DNA from: Bradysia coprophila
Lineage: Eukaryota > Arthropoda > Insecta > Diptera > Sciaridae
Reading direction: 5' to 3'
Assembly (NCBI RefSeq): GCF_014529535.1
Contig: NW_023503941.1
Coordinates: 1,336,645 to 1,400,644 of the forward strand
DNA length: 64,000 nt
Shown here: positions 34,138 to 45,900 of the stretch, piece after piece
Layout: the number at the start of each line of letters is the position of its first letter
How positions within the stretch are numbered: position 1 is the stretch's first letter
The notes under the pieces: model-generated
Databases searched by the model: none
Seen by the model: the letters and a program-made list of their open reading frames with translations, nothing else
What the model was told of the DNA's origin: nothing
Translations under genes and position numbers: made by a program

Positions 34138-37100
34138 ATGAATTCAGAATTATTGGCCGCTACAGAACCAATGGACGGTTTCAAATCATGGGCTTTGCAG
34201 ATGGGCTGCCCAGTAAATGCATTACCTGGTGATGCAGCGTTGGATCGATTAATAAAGTCGAATCTGGTAGACGTGCAAAAGTTGATGACTGGCTGGAGAC
34301 CCAGATCTGAGGTGAAACTATGTCGAGACAACTTGCTGGTATCAAGTGTGCCGAATTCGAACGGATTGTTGGAGAGGCAACAGAATCAGCCAAATAGTTG
34401 GAACGATTTGAAACGAAAGGAAAAGATTAGCCGTCAGATCGACGAATTGAAACCGCGCACTGAGCGGCTAAGGGCTGAGTTCAGAGACAAGAAATCGTCT
34501 TTGTTCGGAAAAGGTATACGACGCAGGCTCAGTCGTCCCGTCGAAATTGGTTCACATTGTTTGATCTGCTGTTTTATTCTTTAGCTGAGCAATTGACGGA
34601 AGTGAAGAGAACCCATCGCAGCACCAAAGCCAAATCCATCCAGATGGAACAGAAACATGCTCAGTTGATCGAAAAAATCGAGGTGGAAAAGGGATTCGAA
34701 AAAATATTAGCAAGCGGTATGGCTGTTCCAAACGACGTCACTACGACTTGCAAAAGTGAAACTGAGAACGGGATTAGGAAGTCATTGCAATATCTGAGGA
34801 GTGTCTATGCAGAAATTGGCGACCGTGAGTTATCCAAAGCCGACAGAGATGAAGTGCAACGGGAAATCAAGAAGACCCTGGCCGATTTTCCAGTCATGAC
34901 AGCTTACGAAGCAATGAAAAGCTATCAAGAAATGAATGTCGCCCGCTTTAATTCAATTTACCAACCGCCTAAAGCTCCCATTCCATCAGCCTTTGATGTG
35001 GCACTCACCAAATCGCGTGTCCGAATGTACGTGGACCACCACCTAGCAAGAAAGAAACTGAAGGACGAGTACTCAGCTCGTGTAGAGCAATACGTTCAGT
35101 TGTACGATCAATACTTGGAACGCATGGTGAACGAAATGAATTCCTTCAACGAGCCGGACGTGGAGCTGTTTGCCGATTCCATTTGCGGTGATTATCTGAA
35201 GGAATACGGTACGTCGATCGGCAATCAGGCAATGCTACAGTTTAAACAGCAAAAATTGTCGAATCTTCAACAACGCGTCACGGAGCGTGATGATCAATTG
35301 AAAGGCTACGACGTGGTGGCATCAGAATTGACGAACATGTATCAGATAAACGAACAGACGTACAGTGCGGCGTATGATGATATTGTGGTGCTGGGCGACA
35401 CCACCAAGAGCTTGAAACAGTTGCAGGCGTTGTGTATCTACACGATCAACAGTTTCGGACAGCGGAGCAAATTCAATCCATCAACCAATCTGCTGAATGC
35501 TACATTAGGGTAAGTGACAGTCTTTAGAATCTCAACGAGTCTCAATCCATACAAAAATCGAGCTCGACTTACACATTCACCGATCCCACAGGCCAGTAGT
35601 ATCTTCGATGACGTTGAAATCGGCTGAGTACAAAAACGAGCTTTTACTCCTCTCCAATTTGATACACAAGCATTGGAACCAGTTGCCTGCGTAAGCAAAA
35701 TTATTCCCGTGTCTAGACGTCAGGCTCAAACCATTTTCCGTTCGTTTCAGTTCAATGGATGTCCAATGTCAACGACCCAACGAAGCAATTTCACCGTTCT
35801 ACACACTGTTGACACCTAACGGATCCTTAAAGCTGTTGAAGAATCGATGGACTTGGCATAAGGCCATCGAAATCCTTACGCAGTCGTTAGATGTCAATAT
35901 ATCGGTTCCTCACGGTAGGCTGCGATTTAAGAGTGATATCGCCAAATCTTCAGGTGATTTTTTTAACTTTGCAAACAAGCTGTCTCCGATTTTAATGAGT
36001 GATAGCTCGTTGGATTCGTCTTTCAATTCTAGGAAACATGTGTCTTTCACTTTTTCTTAAAAAAAATTGTTTTCTTTGAAAAGCGCTCAAAAGTGAAGAC
36101 ATGTCAGAGGGTACCGAAAACAGGTTTTCGGCAATAACTCAAGAAAAAGTTATTTTAAATTGTTGTAATGTTGTACGATTGTCGGCCTTGAAAAGACCTA
36201 CAGGTGGAGTATACGCAACGCTTGGTGCTAGTTGATCCACGAGAGTTATGACTAGAAATATAGTGAATGTTCGGAGAGTCCGGCTTCTCTGCAGCTTCGA
36301 TGTTCCACGGAACTGAGTATGGGGTGTTGTAGCTGGCCTCACCCACTATCGTTGCAAATATAAATGAACCCAGCACTATTGGGCTGCAAGATGCTCTTCT
36401 GGCAGTTGGGCCCTCAGAAAGAAGGAAAAAATCTACATTTTGGCACCAACTTTTTTTTCAAGACTTCTGTAGGCTTGCAGCCCAAAAGTACTGGGTTCAT
36501 TTTCATGTGCAACGATAGTGGGTGAGGCCAGCTACAACACCCCATACTCAGTTCCGTGGTACATCGAAGCTGCAGAGAAGGCGGACTCTCCGAACATTCA
36601 CTATATTTCTAGTCATAACTCTAGTGGATCAACTAGCACCAAGCGGTGCGTATACTCTACCTGTAGGTCTTTTCAAGGCCGACAATCGTACAACATTACA
36701 ACCATTTAAAATAATTTTTTCTTGAGTTATTGCCGAAAAACTGTTTTCGGTACCCTCTGGCATGTCTGCACTTTTGAGCGCTTTTCACAGAAAACAAATT
36801 TTTTTTAAGAAAAAGTGAAAGATACGTGTTTCCTAGAATTGAAAGACGAATCCAACGAGCTATCACTCATTAAAATCGGAGACCGCTTGTTTCCCAATCA
36901 CCTGAAGATTTGGCGATATCACTCTTAAAAACAAAATTATTTTGTGGAGCAAAAAAGGAAAATCATTTTCTCTACGTTTTCCAGTTGCTGATGCGGAGTC
37001 AGTTGCCGCCAATTTGAATGCAGAAAATACAAAAATGGCTAAAATCGTGGACGAAATTCGCTTCATGTACCAAACGGGAAATCAAACCGTTGCGGAAATT

Positions 37101-37247
37101 CGGAAATATTTACAATTTTTACTGGACACGTCGTTGGGATCGCTTATACCGGAAAGTCTCATGATAAACCGGCGCACTTTCCGCGATTACGAAGAAGAGT
37201 TTCTATTCGCTTGCAGTTTGATAGCTAATTCGATGAAAAGAAACTGA
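34138..37247 (+). CDS. dgt5: Augmin subunit Dgt5/HAUS5, five exons, complete
   Basis: Exons 34138-34513, 34585-35509, 35592-35690, 35751-35914 and 36985-37247 splice in phase to 608 aa (HAUS5 is about 630). The N-terminus, FKSWALQMGCPVNALPGDAA through KLCRDNLLV, aligns with the HAUS5 opening, which in vertebrates has a similar W-x-x-E/Q-MG-P-V pattern and ends K-x-x-R-x-NLL. Long charged coiled-coil segments follow (about residues 95-190 and 330-400), then a conserved end, NAENTKMAKIVDEIRFMYQT. Augmin is the eight-subunit complex that docks gamma-tubulin on existing spindle microtubules to nucleate branches. The last intron (1070 bp) is swollen by a 994-bp palindromic element. A 3'-fragment paralogue at 18565-19225 lacks that element. 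Assignment to HAUS5 is by remembered N-terminal similarity. Confidence 0.78.
35931..36924. mobile_element. TTAA-flanked palindromic element, family B copy 2
   Basis: GCGATTTAA|GAGTGATATCGCC on the left and GGCGATATCACTC|TTAA on the right. The paralogous fragment at about 18901 has a single TTAA at this place, so the target duplication is TTAA. The inverted ends match for over 20 bp, and the arms are mirror images through most of the element. It sits in the last intron of dgt5. No transposase: non-autonomous, piggyBac-like by its target site. Confidence 0.88.
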
Positions 37248-37399
37248 ACAAGTCTTGCTCATCGGAAAATAAATTTAATTTTGCATTTTGTCACAAATGT
37301 TTCGTATCTAAGCAAAGTGCATATCCCTTCCTCATGTCGGTCTGAAACCATATTTCAGGAGGAACCAAATTGCTGTTCAAAAATGAAGTCGCTTGCGCT

Positions 37400-38253
37400 A
37401 TCGGATCAAAAATTCCATTTTCCAATTATTTAGTTTTCAGTTTTGTTTTTCGATGTGAAGAGTTTGTCAAAAGTGTCCTCTGAAGTGAGTTTTTGTACTC
37501 TTGCACAATGAATGGATGCGCAAACTGAGGTCTGAGTCTGAATTTCGTTAACTTTTAAAATTAAAACGTTTTTTCGATTGATATTTTGGATTTACTTTCT
37601 GCTTCACTTTCTTGATAATAAAGTTTACCCACCTTACCGTCGCGTCGAACGCATATAAATTGAAAAACTGCCACGCATTGACGTCCCCAATGTGTCTGTC
37701 TTCACTTTACATTTCACTGGAATTGTAAAGATGAACTCCGACGTTTTGAATTTAGCGTAACGAAACGGTGTCTTTAGGTACTCTAGAGATAACATTACTT
37801 GAAAAACTTGTTTTCGTCGTCGTTTCATCGCGTATTTGGCTATGACAAATAATTGGTCCTTATTGTCGTCTTCGATAGTTTATTTTCACCCGGGGAGTCT
37901 TGGTAGCCTTGCGCTGTGGGTGTGTTCTACTGTTGCATGTAGTCCGTTGCCAATTTGTAACGTTAAAAAGCCAATCTATATGTGTCAGATTCACGGGCCT
38001 TTGCAAGAAGTTATATAAGCATTTGTCTTTGGCTATTCGCACTTTTTTAAATCGACAAAGTGCGAAGAATCACCAAAGAATTCGCCAAAATTAGAAGAAT
38101 CTCCAAAGTTACACTCGCGGAATTTTGAAAACCGACACAAAATGCACAAAAAACTAGTAAACCACGAAACAAAAAATGTGTCGGTTTTCAAAATTCCGCG
38201 CGTGTATTTCGTCGATTTTTTTAAAATGATATTTCACGACACAACTTTCTGCT
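37400..38253. other. Downstream of dgt5, no gene seen
   Basis: Contains an inverted pair around 38110-38200 (ACTCGCGGAATTTTGAAAACC and AAAATTCCGCGCGTG). The open frames are short and on both strands; none recognised. Confidence 0.4.
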
Positions 38254-38438
38254 ATAGGTTTCTTCCATCGTACTGTAAAAACGAATTTTGACAAGCCGAA
38301 AACAACCGACCGTCATCCACAGAAGCAAATATAACCGCAACTTAAACAAATTTTGTTCGTTAAAAGTTCAAAGTGAGGTTGTGTTGGCCTATCTGTGGAT
38401 GACGATTGACATTTTGAACAGCCTTGGAAGAAACCTAT
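38254..38438. mobile_element. Small palindromic element, family F copy 2
   Basis: Ends ATAGGTTTCTTCCA and GGAAGAAACCTAT with inner CGTCATCCACAG/CTGTGGATGACG, as in the copy at 14265-14428. Confidence 0.65.
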
Positions 38439-38456
38439 GTAAGACCGCATAGTTTA

Positions 38457-38819
38457 TGTTGAAAGTAACTAGACTATTTACTCTCTCTACATTCTGTGGT
38501 GAGATTTAGATACTTTGTATTAGGGTAAACTCATGAATATATTTTAGTTCTTTGTTAAAACTCTAAATCATCGGTCGTTTAATTACTCCCTGCTAACAGG
38601 TTATGGGCCCAGAAAAGTAATTTTGATTAAGAGTCGAAAATTATTTGAAAATCGGAAATATAGAACTAAGAAAAGTCGTGCACTATGGCACCGAAAAGTG
38701 ATTTCGATGTAAAAAAGTTAATAAAGAACTAAAATATATTCATGAGTTTACCCTAATACAAAGTATCTAAATCTCACCACAGAATGTAGAGAGAGTAAAT
38801 AGTCTAGTTACTTTCAACA
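38457..38819. mobile_element. 363-bp near-perfect palindrome
   Basis: Arms of about 130 bp are almost perfect reverse complements (TGTTGAAAGTAACTAGACT at the left end). They include AGGGTAAACTCATGAATATA. The high identity of the arms suggests recent origin or conversion between them. Confidence 0.8.
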
Positions 38820-38872
38820 GTTTATCGTTTATTCTTGAAGTCATTGTCGACGACAGTGATGATTAGACAGAG

Positions 38873-39703
38873 GGATTCTTTTGAAAAACAGTCTACTGAA
38901 ATGGGACGCATTTTCTAGTGGGATTTTCTGCATGTTCTTAGAAAGGACTTCGACCCTAGAAGCCAAAACCACTTTCTTACAAAAATTTCTCCAGTTACAC
39001 GAGTCGTACAGGGTCGTGTGGGGTGTCATTAGAAAGGTATTCACATGTACTATTGAGACGAGTAGGGTCTTATTGGGTTTAAAATTCATCGACACTGAAA
39101 TATGTGCAGTTGAAGTTTTAGGTACACAAAAATTCGAGGGTCGTGTGGGGTATTATTTGAAAGGTAATTTTATGTGCTTTTAAGCCAAATATGGTCTCAT
39201 GTGGTTTGGATGCGACGAAATATGGGCACTTAAACAGTTCAACGTCTATTTCACCGTAGATGCATCCAAACCACCTAAAACCCCATTTGGCCCAAAAGCA
39301 CATAAAATTACCTTTCAAATGATACCACACACGGCCATGTACGTTTTGTGTACCTCCAGAAATATCTGTAAGGACACTGTAAGTCTTCGGTTGAAAACTT
39401 CAACTGCACATATTTCAGCGTGGATGAATTTTAAACCCAATATGACCCTATTCGGCTCGATAGTACATGTGAATACCTTTCTAATGACACACGACCCTGT
39501 ACGGCTCGTGTAACTGGAGAAATCTTTGTAAGAAAAGTGCAAGTTTTCGGTTTTTGCTCACCCTTCACCAGCTACACAAACTTCGAAGAATTTTTTTGAA
39601 AGTGGTTTTGGCTTCTAGAGTCGAAGTCCTTTCTAGGAACATGCAGAAAATTCCACTAGAAAATGCGTCCGATTTCGGTAGGCTGTTTTTCAAAAGAATC
39701 CAT
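38873..39703. mobile_element. Palindromic element, family C copy 2
   Basis: Ends GGATTCTTTTGAAAAACAG and complement, arms related to the nested copy at 9313-9933, with extra internal material. Contains CATTTGAAAGGTAATTTTA twice, inverted. Confidence 0.75.
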
Positions 39704-39920
39704 CACAACAACATTGGAAAACAACTGCACGAACGACATTTTTTGTTTCTTTCAAATTGTATTTTAAATTGCAAAACATTAAACAAATTTCAGGTTAAAA
39801 AAAAACGAAATAAAAATTACAATAAAACCAAATTCAATAAATTACGATCAGAAAACGACGCCGGTACCATTAAATTTGTGTAGAATAGAGACAAAAGACC
39901 AAGTTGATATCGCACTGCAT

Positions 39921-42900
39921 TTAAGAAGATTTCTTCTCAGCTTCTGTTGTGAACTCTTTCCGTTCTTCTTTGGCATCTGACGAGGTTCTGGAAAGACCTT
40001 TGTCTCCCTGCAAGTCACCAACAAAACAGAAAACTCAACCATCCGTTCAATTGCATTTTTTGTTTATTTGAAAAACGAACCCGAATTTTCCGCCTTGCCT
40101 TCATCGACCATGATAAGCTCATCAGACGGTAGCGTTCCTTCATTCTTTCTCGGATCTTTTGTGGTACGACCAGCAGTGTCTGCCATTTCAAGACGAATCG
40201 ATTAGCATGTGGGCTGAAAACTATTCCCACATTCAACTTACCGTTGTTGTGTTACCGACGAACAGTATGAAAAACAAAATGCTCAACGCAAGCACCTGCC
40301 AGGGCGCATCTTTGTGGAATGATAATTGATACAATGTCCAGGAATTGTAAGCTTGATAGACGTAGCCAGCGAATAGGAATGGCAGTAGAAAGCTCAGTCC
40401 ACGCCACATCCACGAATGAAAACCTTCAATGGTAATGTCCATATTGTGACGTTCGCCGAGTGCCTTTAATCGATACAGTACGCCTTTCTGGTACCTGAAC
40501 TGTAGATATTGAACGAAACCTGTGTGAAATGGAGAAGGGAGCACCACCGATTACGATTATAATTGGACAGCGAAATGCGAGTGTGACTCACTGATGTATG
40601 CATTGAAATACATAAATTTATGCCGAAACAGCTGCCACGGTTCACCCTGAGGCCATACCAGTAATACACCTGCGCAGACTGTTGATATGAAGTGATGAGC
40701 CCGCCACCATCCCTTGATGCGTGAACCGTTCACCTTTAAAATGGATTCGCGGATCGTCAACGTACAGTAATACCAGACCAACAGGAATATGAACGACAGC
40801 TCCAGAGCCCGGTTGTTGAACAGCAAATTAATTATGGCCATGAACAGGCCAATTCCATTCAAAATTAATTTGAATTTCTCATAGTCGTCTTTGTATCGCA
40901 CTTTGTCGTTGCGATTCAGTATGGAAACGTTCACATTGCCCAGAATGATCTGGAAACAGATGGATTGTTGTCGGATGGAAAATAATGGAACCTTTTTTCG
41001 GCAGCGTTTTCAATTTATACCTTCAAATACAAGCTATTCTTTTGCGGCAACGATTGTTCGATTTCGTACAGTTGTGCCTTCCTTTTCATTACATTTTTCT
41101 TAAGTTCAGCTAACACTTCACGGTCGTCTGGTGTTGTGATGTTTTTGTTTTGATAACTGCAACGAATGATAGAAAATGTTTATTGGTCTTGTACAGAAGC
41201 GATTATTAAATGGACTGCAAAAATGGAGAAACAGACAGGTTAATGAGATGTAAATCTGTTCCTTCTGTTGTTTAAAGTGGTCGATGCAAAGTCTGTGACT
41301 CTTTTGGTTTTCGTATACATAACGTCTCGACAGTCCGATATTATAATTAGACCCGTACGAAGTACTGGGGTCTTATAGGTTTACGCATACGTTTCTAACA
41401 GGCATGAGCGCCACCGAAAATAAGCCGCCGATCAAGCCGCCGCCGGCCATTTTTGAGCAAGCCGCGCCGCAGCCGAGCCGGTGCCAAAAACACGGCTCAA
41501 GCCGGCTTGAAACGGCTGGAAAATGAAATAAAGATTTCGAAAGGTGAATGGGTGAAATAATTTTGAAAACCGAGATTCCTGTTGATCCTAAGCAGCTCAA
41601 GTACTTTTTGAATTTTTTTTTTCAAAATTAAGAAAATTTTGAAAATTTTCTCGAATTTTCATGAATTTTCCAGAATGGTATATTACGTCCTCGCTTCTAA
41701 GTTTGTTGTTTTGGCAAGTATGACCTTTGCGGAACGAGCCGAAGGCGCACAATCAGTTAATTCACAAATTTGAGAAAACTTTATCGATCTTTGCGAATTT
41801 TCTCGATTTTTTTTTCTTTTCAATTTTTACTTGATTTTCGTGAGCTTTCCATTTCTTCTCGTAAACCATTTTCTTAATGAGTTAAATGAGTGTACCGGAG
41901 CATGATTTTCCATTTTGAGGCAATAAAACTTGACGTGTTAGTGAACCTTAGACTTAGAGACTTGCTTGTAACAAGACCAGTTCCACTTGCACTTTGAACA
42001 ACCTAATCTACCTACATTTTCGCTTTCCGTACAATTTCATTTTCATGCTTACTAGTTCATTTTCCATGAATTTATCGAAACGTTTTTATTTTGAAAAAAA
42101 AAGTTAAAAGGAACCTCCAGCCGAGCCGTTTTAAGCCGGCTCAAGCCGACTTTTTCGCCGCCGCCGAGAAATTTTTTTCGGCTAGCCGCCGCCGAGGTTT
42201 CTCCGTCGGCGCTCATGCCTGGTTTGTAACACGTCGAATTGGACTCCCCGAGTAAGGGGAAACATATTGTGGTTGTCTAGAGATGCCAAATCGAAAAAAA
42301 AACATAGCTGACGCCGACCCGTACAAAACACCTATTCGTATCAAAAGCCCTTAATGTGAAACTCTTCATTTCTCTTACTTCATACTCTTCTCTACTAAGA
42401 AGCTATTCGTCCTTTAACATCACTTACAACATCCACTCTTTTCCTTGTTGTCATATACAATTAAATTGCCGGAGGCAATATAGACAGCCCCGTACGAAGT
42501 CAAATTTCATAAATTCCTATTTAAACAGCTATATACCGCTATATTTACCTATATTTCACTGTAAATAAACATTTCACAGAGGAATATATGCTATTATATA
42601 GCTCTATATGCCTGTATATAGCTCAATATAGCTGTATATAGTTGTGTATAGATGTCCATATATGGGATGCCGAAAACGACCAACACATATAATCAATTCC
42701 TTCTCTGTTACCAGAAAGTACCATTTTTACCAAGATATTTCACTTTTACTAAAATCCAATATGGCCGCCGGCAGCCATTTTGTTAGAATACCGGAAATAA
42801 CACTGACGCTTTAGATTCGTTGTAATCTTTCAAACAAAAAAAAATTCATGAAATTCGGTCAAAATTTACTCGAGATATTGAGAAAATACTCCACGTTCAC

Positions 42901-45900
42901 TGTACGGCCGAGTAGCCAGATAAGAGCTCACTCCAAGAGACCTAGCTCACGCTCCGGAGAACATAATTTCATAAACCTTCTTTTCTCCTTCTCATAAACC
43001 CGAATTTGAACAGATTTCGACAATTTTAGCTTTATTAGCCAGGTATTGACCGTACCAAACAGGGAAAAAAAAGTTTATGAAATTAAGTTCATCGGAGCGT
43101 GAGCTGGGTCTCTTGGAGTGAGCTCTCATCCGGCTACTCGGCCGTACAGTGAACGTGGAGTATTTTGTCAATATCTCGAATAAATTTTGACCGAATTTCA
43201 TGATTTTTTTTTGTTTGAAAGGTATTAATGAATGTAAAGCGTCAGTACTACTTCCGGTCTCCTAACAAAATGGCTGTCGGCGGCCATATTGGATTTTAGT
43301 AAAAGTGATATATCTTTGGAAAAATGGTACTTAGATAGTTTCTGTTAACAGAGAAGGAATTGATTATATGTGTTGGTCGTTTTCGGCATCCCATATACGG
43401 ACATCTATATATACCTATATACAGCTATATTGAGCTATATACAGGCATATTGAGCTATATAATAGCATATATTCCTCTGTGAAATGTTTATTTATAGTGA
43501 AATATAGTTAAATATAGCGGTATATAGCTGTTTAAATAGGAATTTATGAAATTTGTCTTCGTACGGGGCTGTCTATATTGCCTCCGGCAATTTAGTTGTA
43601 TATGATAACAAGGCAAAGAGTGGATAATGTAAGTGATTTTAAAGGGAGAATAGTTTTTCAGCAGAGAAGAAAATGAAGTAAGAGAAATGAAGAGTTTCAC
43701 ATTAAAGGCTTTTGATACGAATAGGTGTTTCGTACGGGTCGGCGTTAGCTATGTTTTTCTTGTCGTTGTCGATATCAAATGAAGAAACAAGTTATGTGAA
43801 AATCATGTCCTTGCACGTCACCTGGAATTGTCCTGTGACCACCCCCTAAACACTTCGACAAAAAATATAGGCGAGTAGCGTGAATAGTGCCTGTGACACA
43901 TCACTGCTCCCATCATGAACACTGAATTTTTAAGTGTCACATTTGGAAGTTTTAGTGATAACAGCTACCGCTTAGGATTGTTTTGTATGTTCCAACTCAT
44001 ACAATGAAACAACTCATTTTCATCTATCTTTGCAGGAGAAACTCAGTACCTAGTGTGATTTCATCAGCCTCCGAATTTTTTCTATGTTCATGCTAGAAGC
44101 AGTGCTGTGCCTGTGGCCGATAATATCGTTCTCTGAACGACACTATCGTTTTATGACAAAATCGGTTCCAAAAAACGTCCTGTCCACGGGACAGTATTAT
44201 CGTTTTTAGAACGATAATCTCGTTCCTGACGATATTGACGGTGTAGAAATGTCGCCACTCGTTTCCGTTATCACATATTCTTCAGAAAAGCTTACTAAGT
44301 TTTGTTTTCATTCAGAGTAGAGATGATAACGTCCGACAAGTTCCTACGTCATGTCAATGTGTTTTATCACAACAATTTAAACAGATTCTCATCCAACATT
44401 TAAAACTATGGCTTGTTTGTTGCATAAGAGTTAAGATTGGTCGTCGAATAACGTAAGGCAGACTAATTTATCATTCTCTGTAAGTATATCAGCTTCTACT
44501 ACATGTTGAGTGGCAAAGTTTTGTCGCATCATCACAGCACGAAAAATGCTACAAAAATAGAAACTGAAACTCCGTTTGTGGCATATCTTCATTGTGAGTC
44601 ATATTTATTTAACCACATGTCCGTCACAATCTAGCGTGTTTTCAAAGCTGAACATTATCGATGGTGTCTTCAATCCACGATATGTAGGCGCTAACACGTA
44701 CATAAACTGACGGAATATCCGGCTGAGCACAGGGAAAATGGCCAAAACTAACAATTCCAACAATTTCCTCATTCTGTGTTAGTGCACCACCTCTATCCAA
44801 ATCACAAGCACTGACTGCACCTCCTAGCAAACCGCCACAAATGTGATTGTCGTGCAGCAGCTCCGGCTCAAGATTCCAAGCACTCCTGCATGTTTCGATC
44901 GGAATGATGGGCATGTCAACCGTTTGAAGTATGTCTGGGAAAGTCGGATAGAACGAACTCGAATTACTGCCCCATCCATGCAGGGTGGCCATGCCGGTAT
45001 GCATTTCGTTGGGTGAAGGCAGTGCAATCGCATTGACAAAGTAGTCGAATGCGAACGGTGTTTGGAATACCAGGAGACCGATATCGTGAGGACTGTAGTA
45101 ATTCTCAGCGTCATTGAACTCTTCATGTGACCACATATTGCTTCGTGTCACATGTCGCACTTGTTCGGTTCCCCCAAATTCGCTCAAATTATGTAAGCCG
45201 GCGATCACAACTGCTATTCCGTAACTTGGAAATGCTTGGACACAATGACCAGCTAGCAATGAGTGGGGAAAAAAAGACGTGTCGATGTACCACATGAGTA
45301 GAAAGATGCAGTCTGAACCTTACCGGTTAACACCCAATTAGGATTGATGATCGTTCCGCCGCAAAAATGAGATGGCCTAACAATTCCCCACTGTAATGAT
45401 ACCATCCACGGTGCACTTCCCATCTCGGCATCACCGCCACCTACGATTCGTCCATGCGATGAAGATCCACTTGCGGATCCTTTACCAGTTGGAACAAGAA
45501 TGCCATTGTGAATTTTGAACAGTGGGGATGTTAAGCGAGCAGCTTGTGCTGTCAGAATAACACCAAGGACAAGAATTGATTGAATTTTCATCTTTGCGAC
45601 TATTCGATACGGTGAACGAAGATAAACTGAAACTTCAATTGATGTGATCTGATTGCTTTTAAATTGTCAAAGTGATATCGGTGTCGATTATCTCTTGAAA
45701 ATGTCCACACGTTCACTGATTGATTTTGTATTTTCGGTTTTTAATTAGATTTCCTTCACGATGATGTCGGCAATGATGCAGATAAAAATACACGACAGCT
45801 TAACTTATAAGAAACGGGAACAACGGGAATCAATGCACAATTTAGTGTGGTCCTGAATTGTGTTAGTTCACAGAGTAAGAGATTTGGTAGCCAATGTGAA

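Noticed and set aside
44110-44240. Hairpin-rich stretch considered as a structured RNA gene
   Set aside because: Stems are short and AT-rich, with no family signature.
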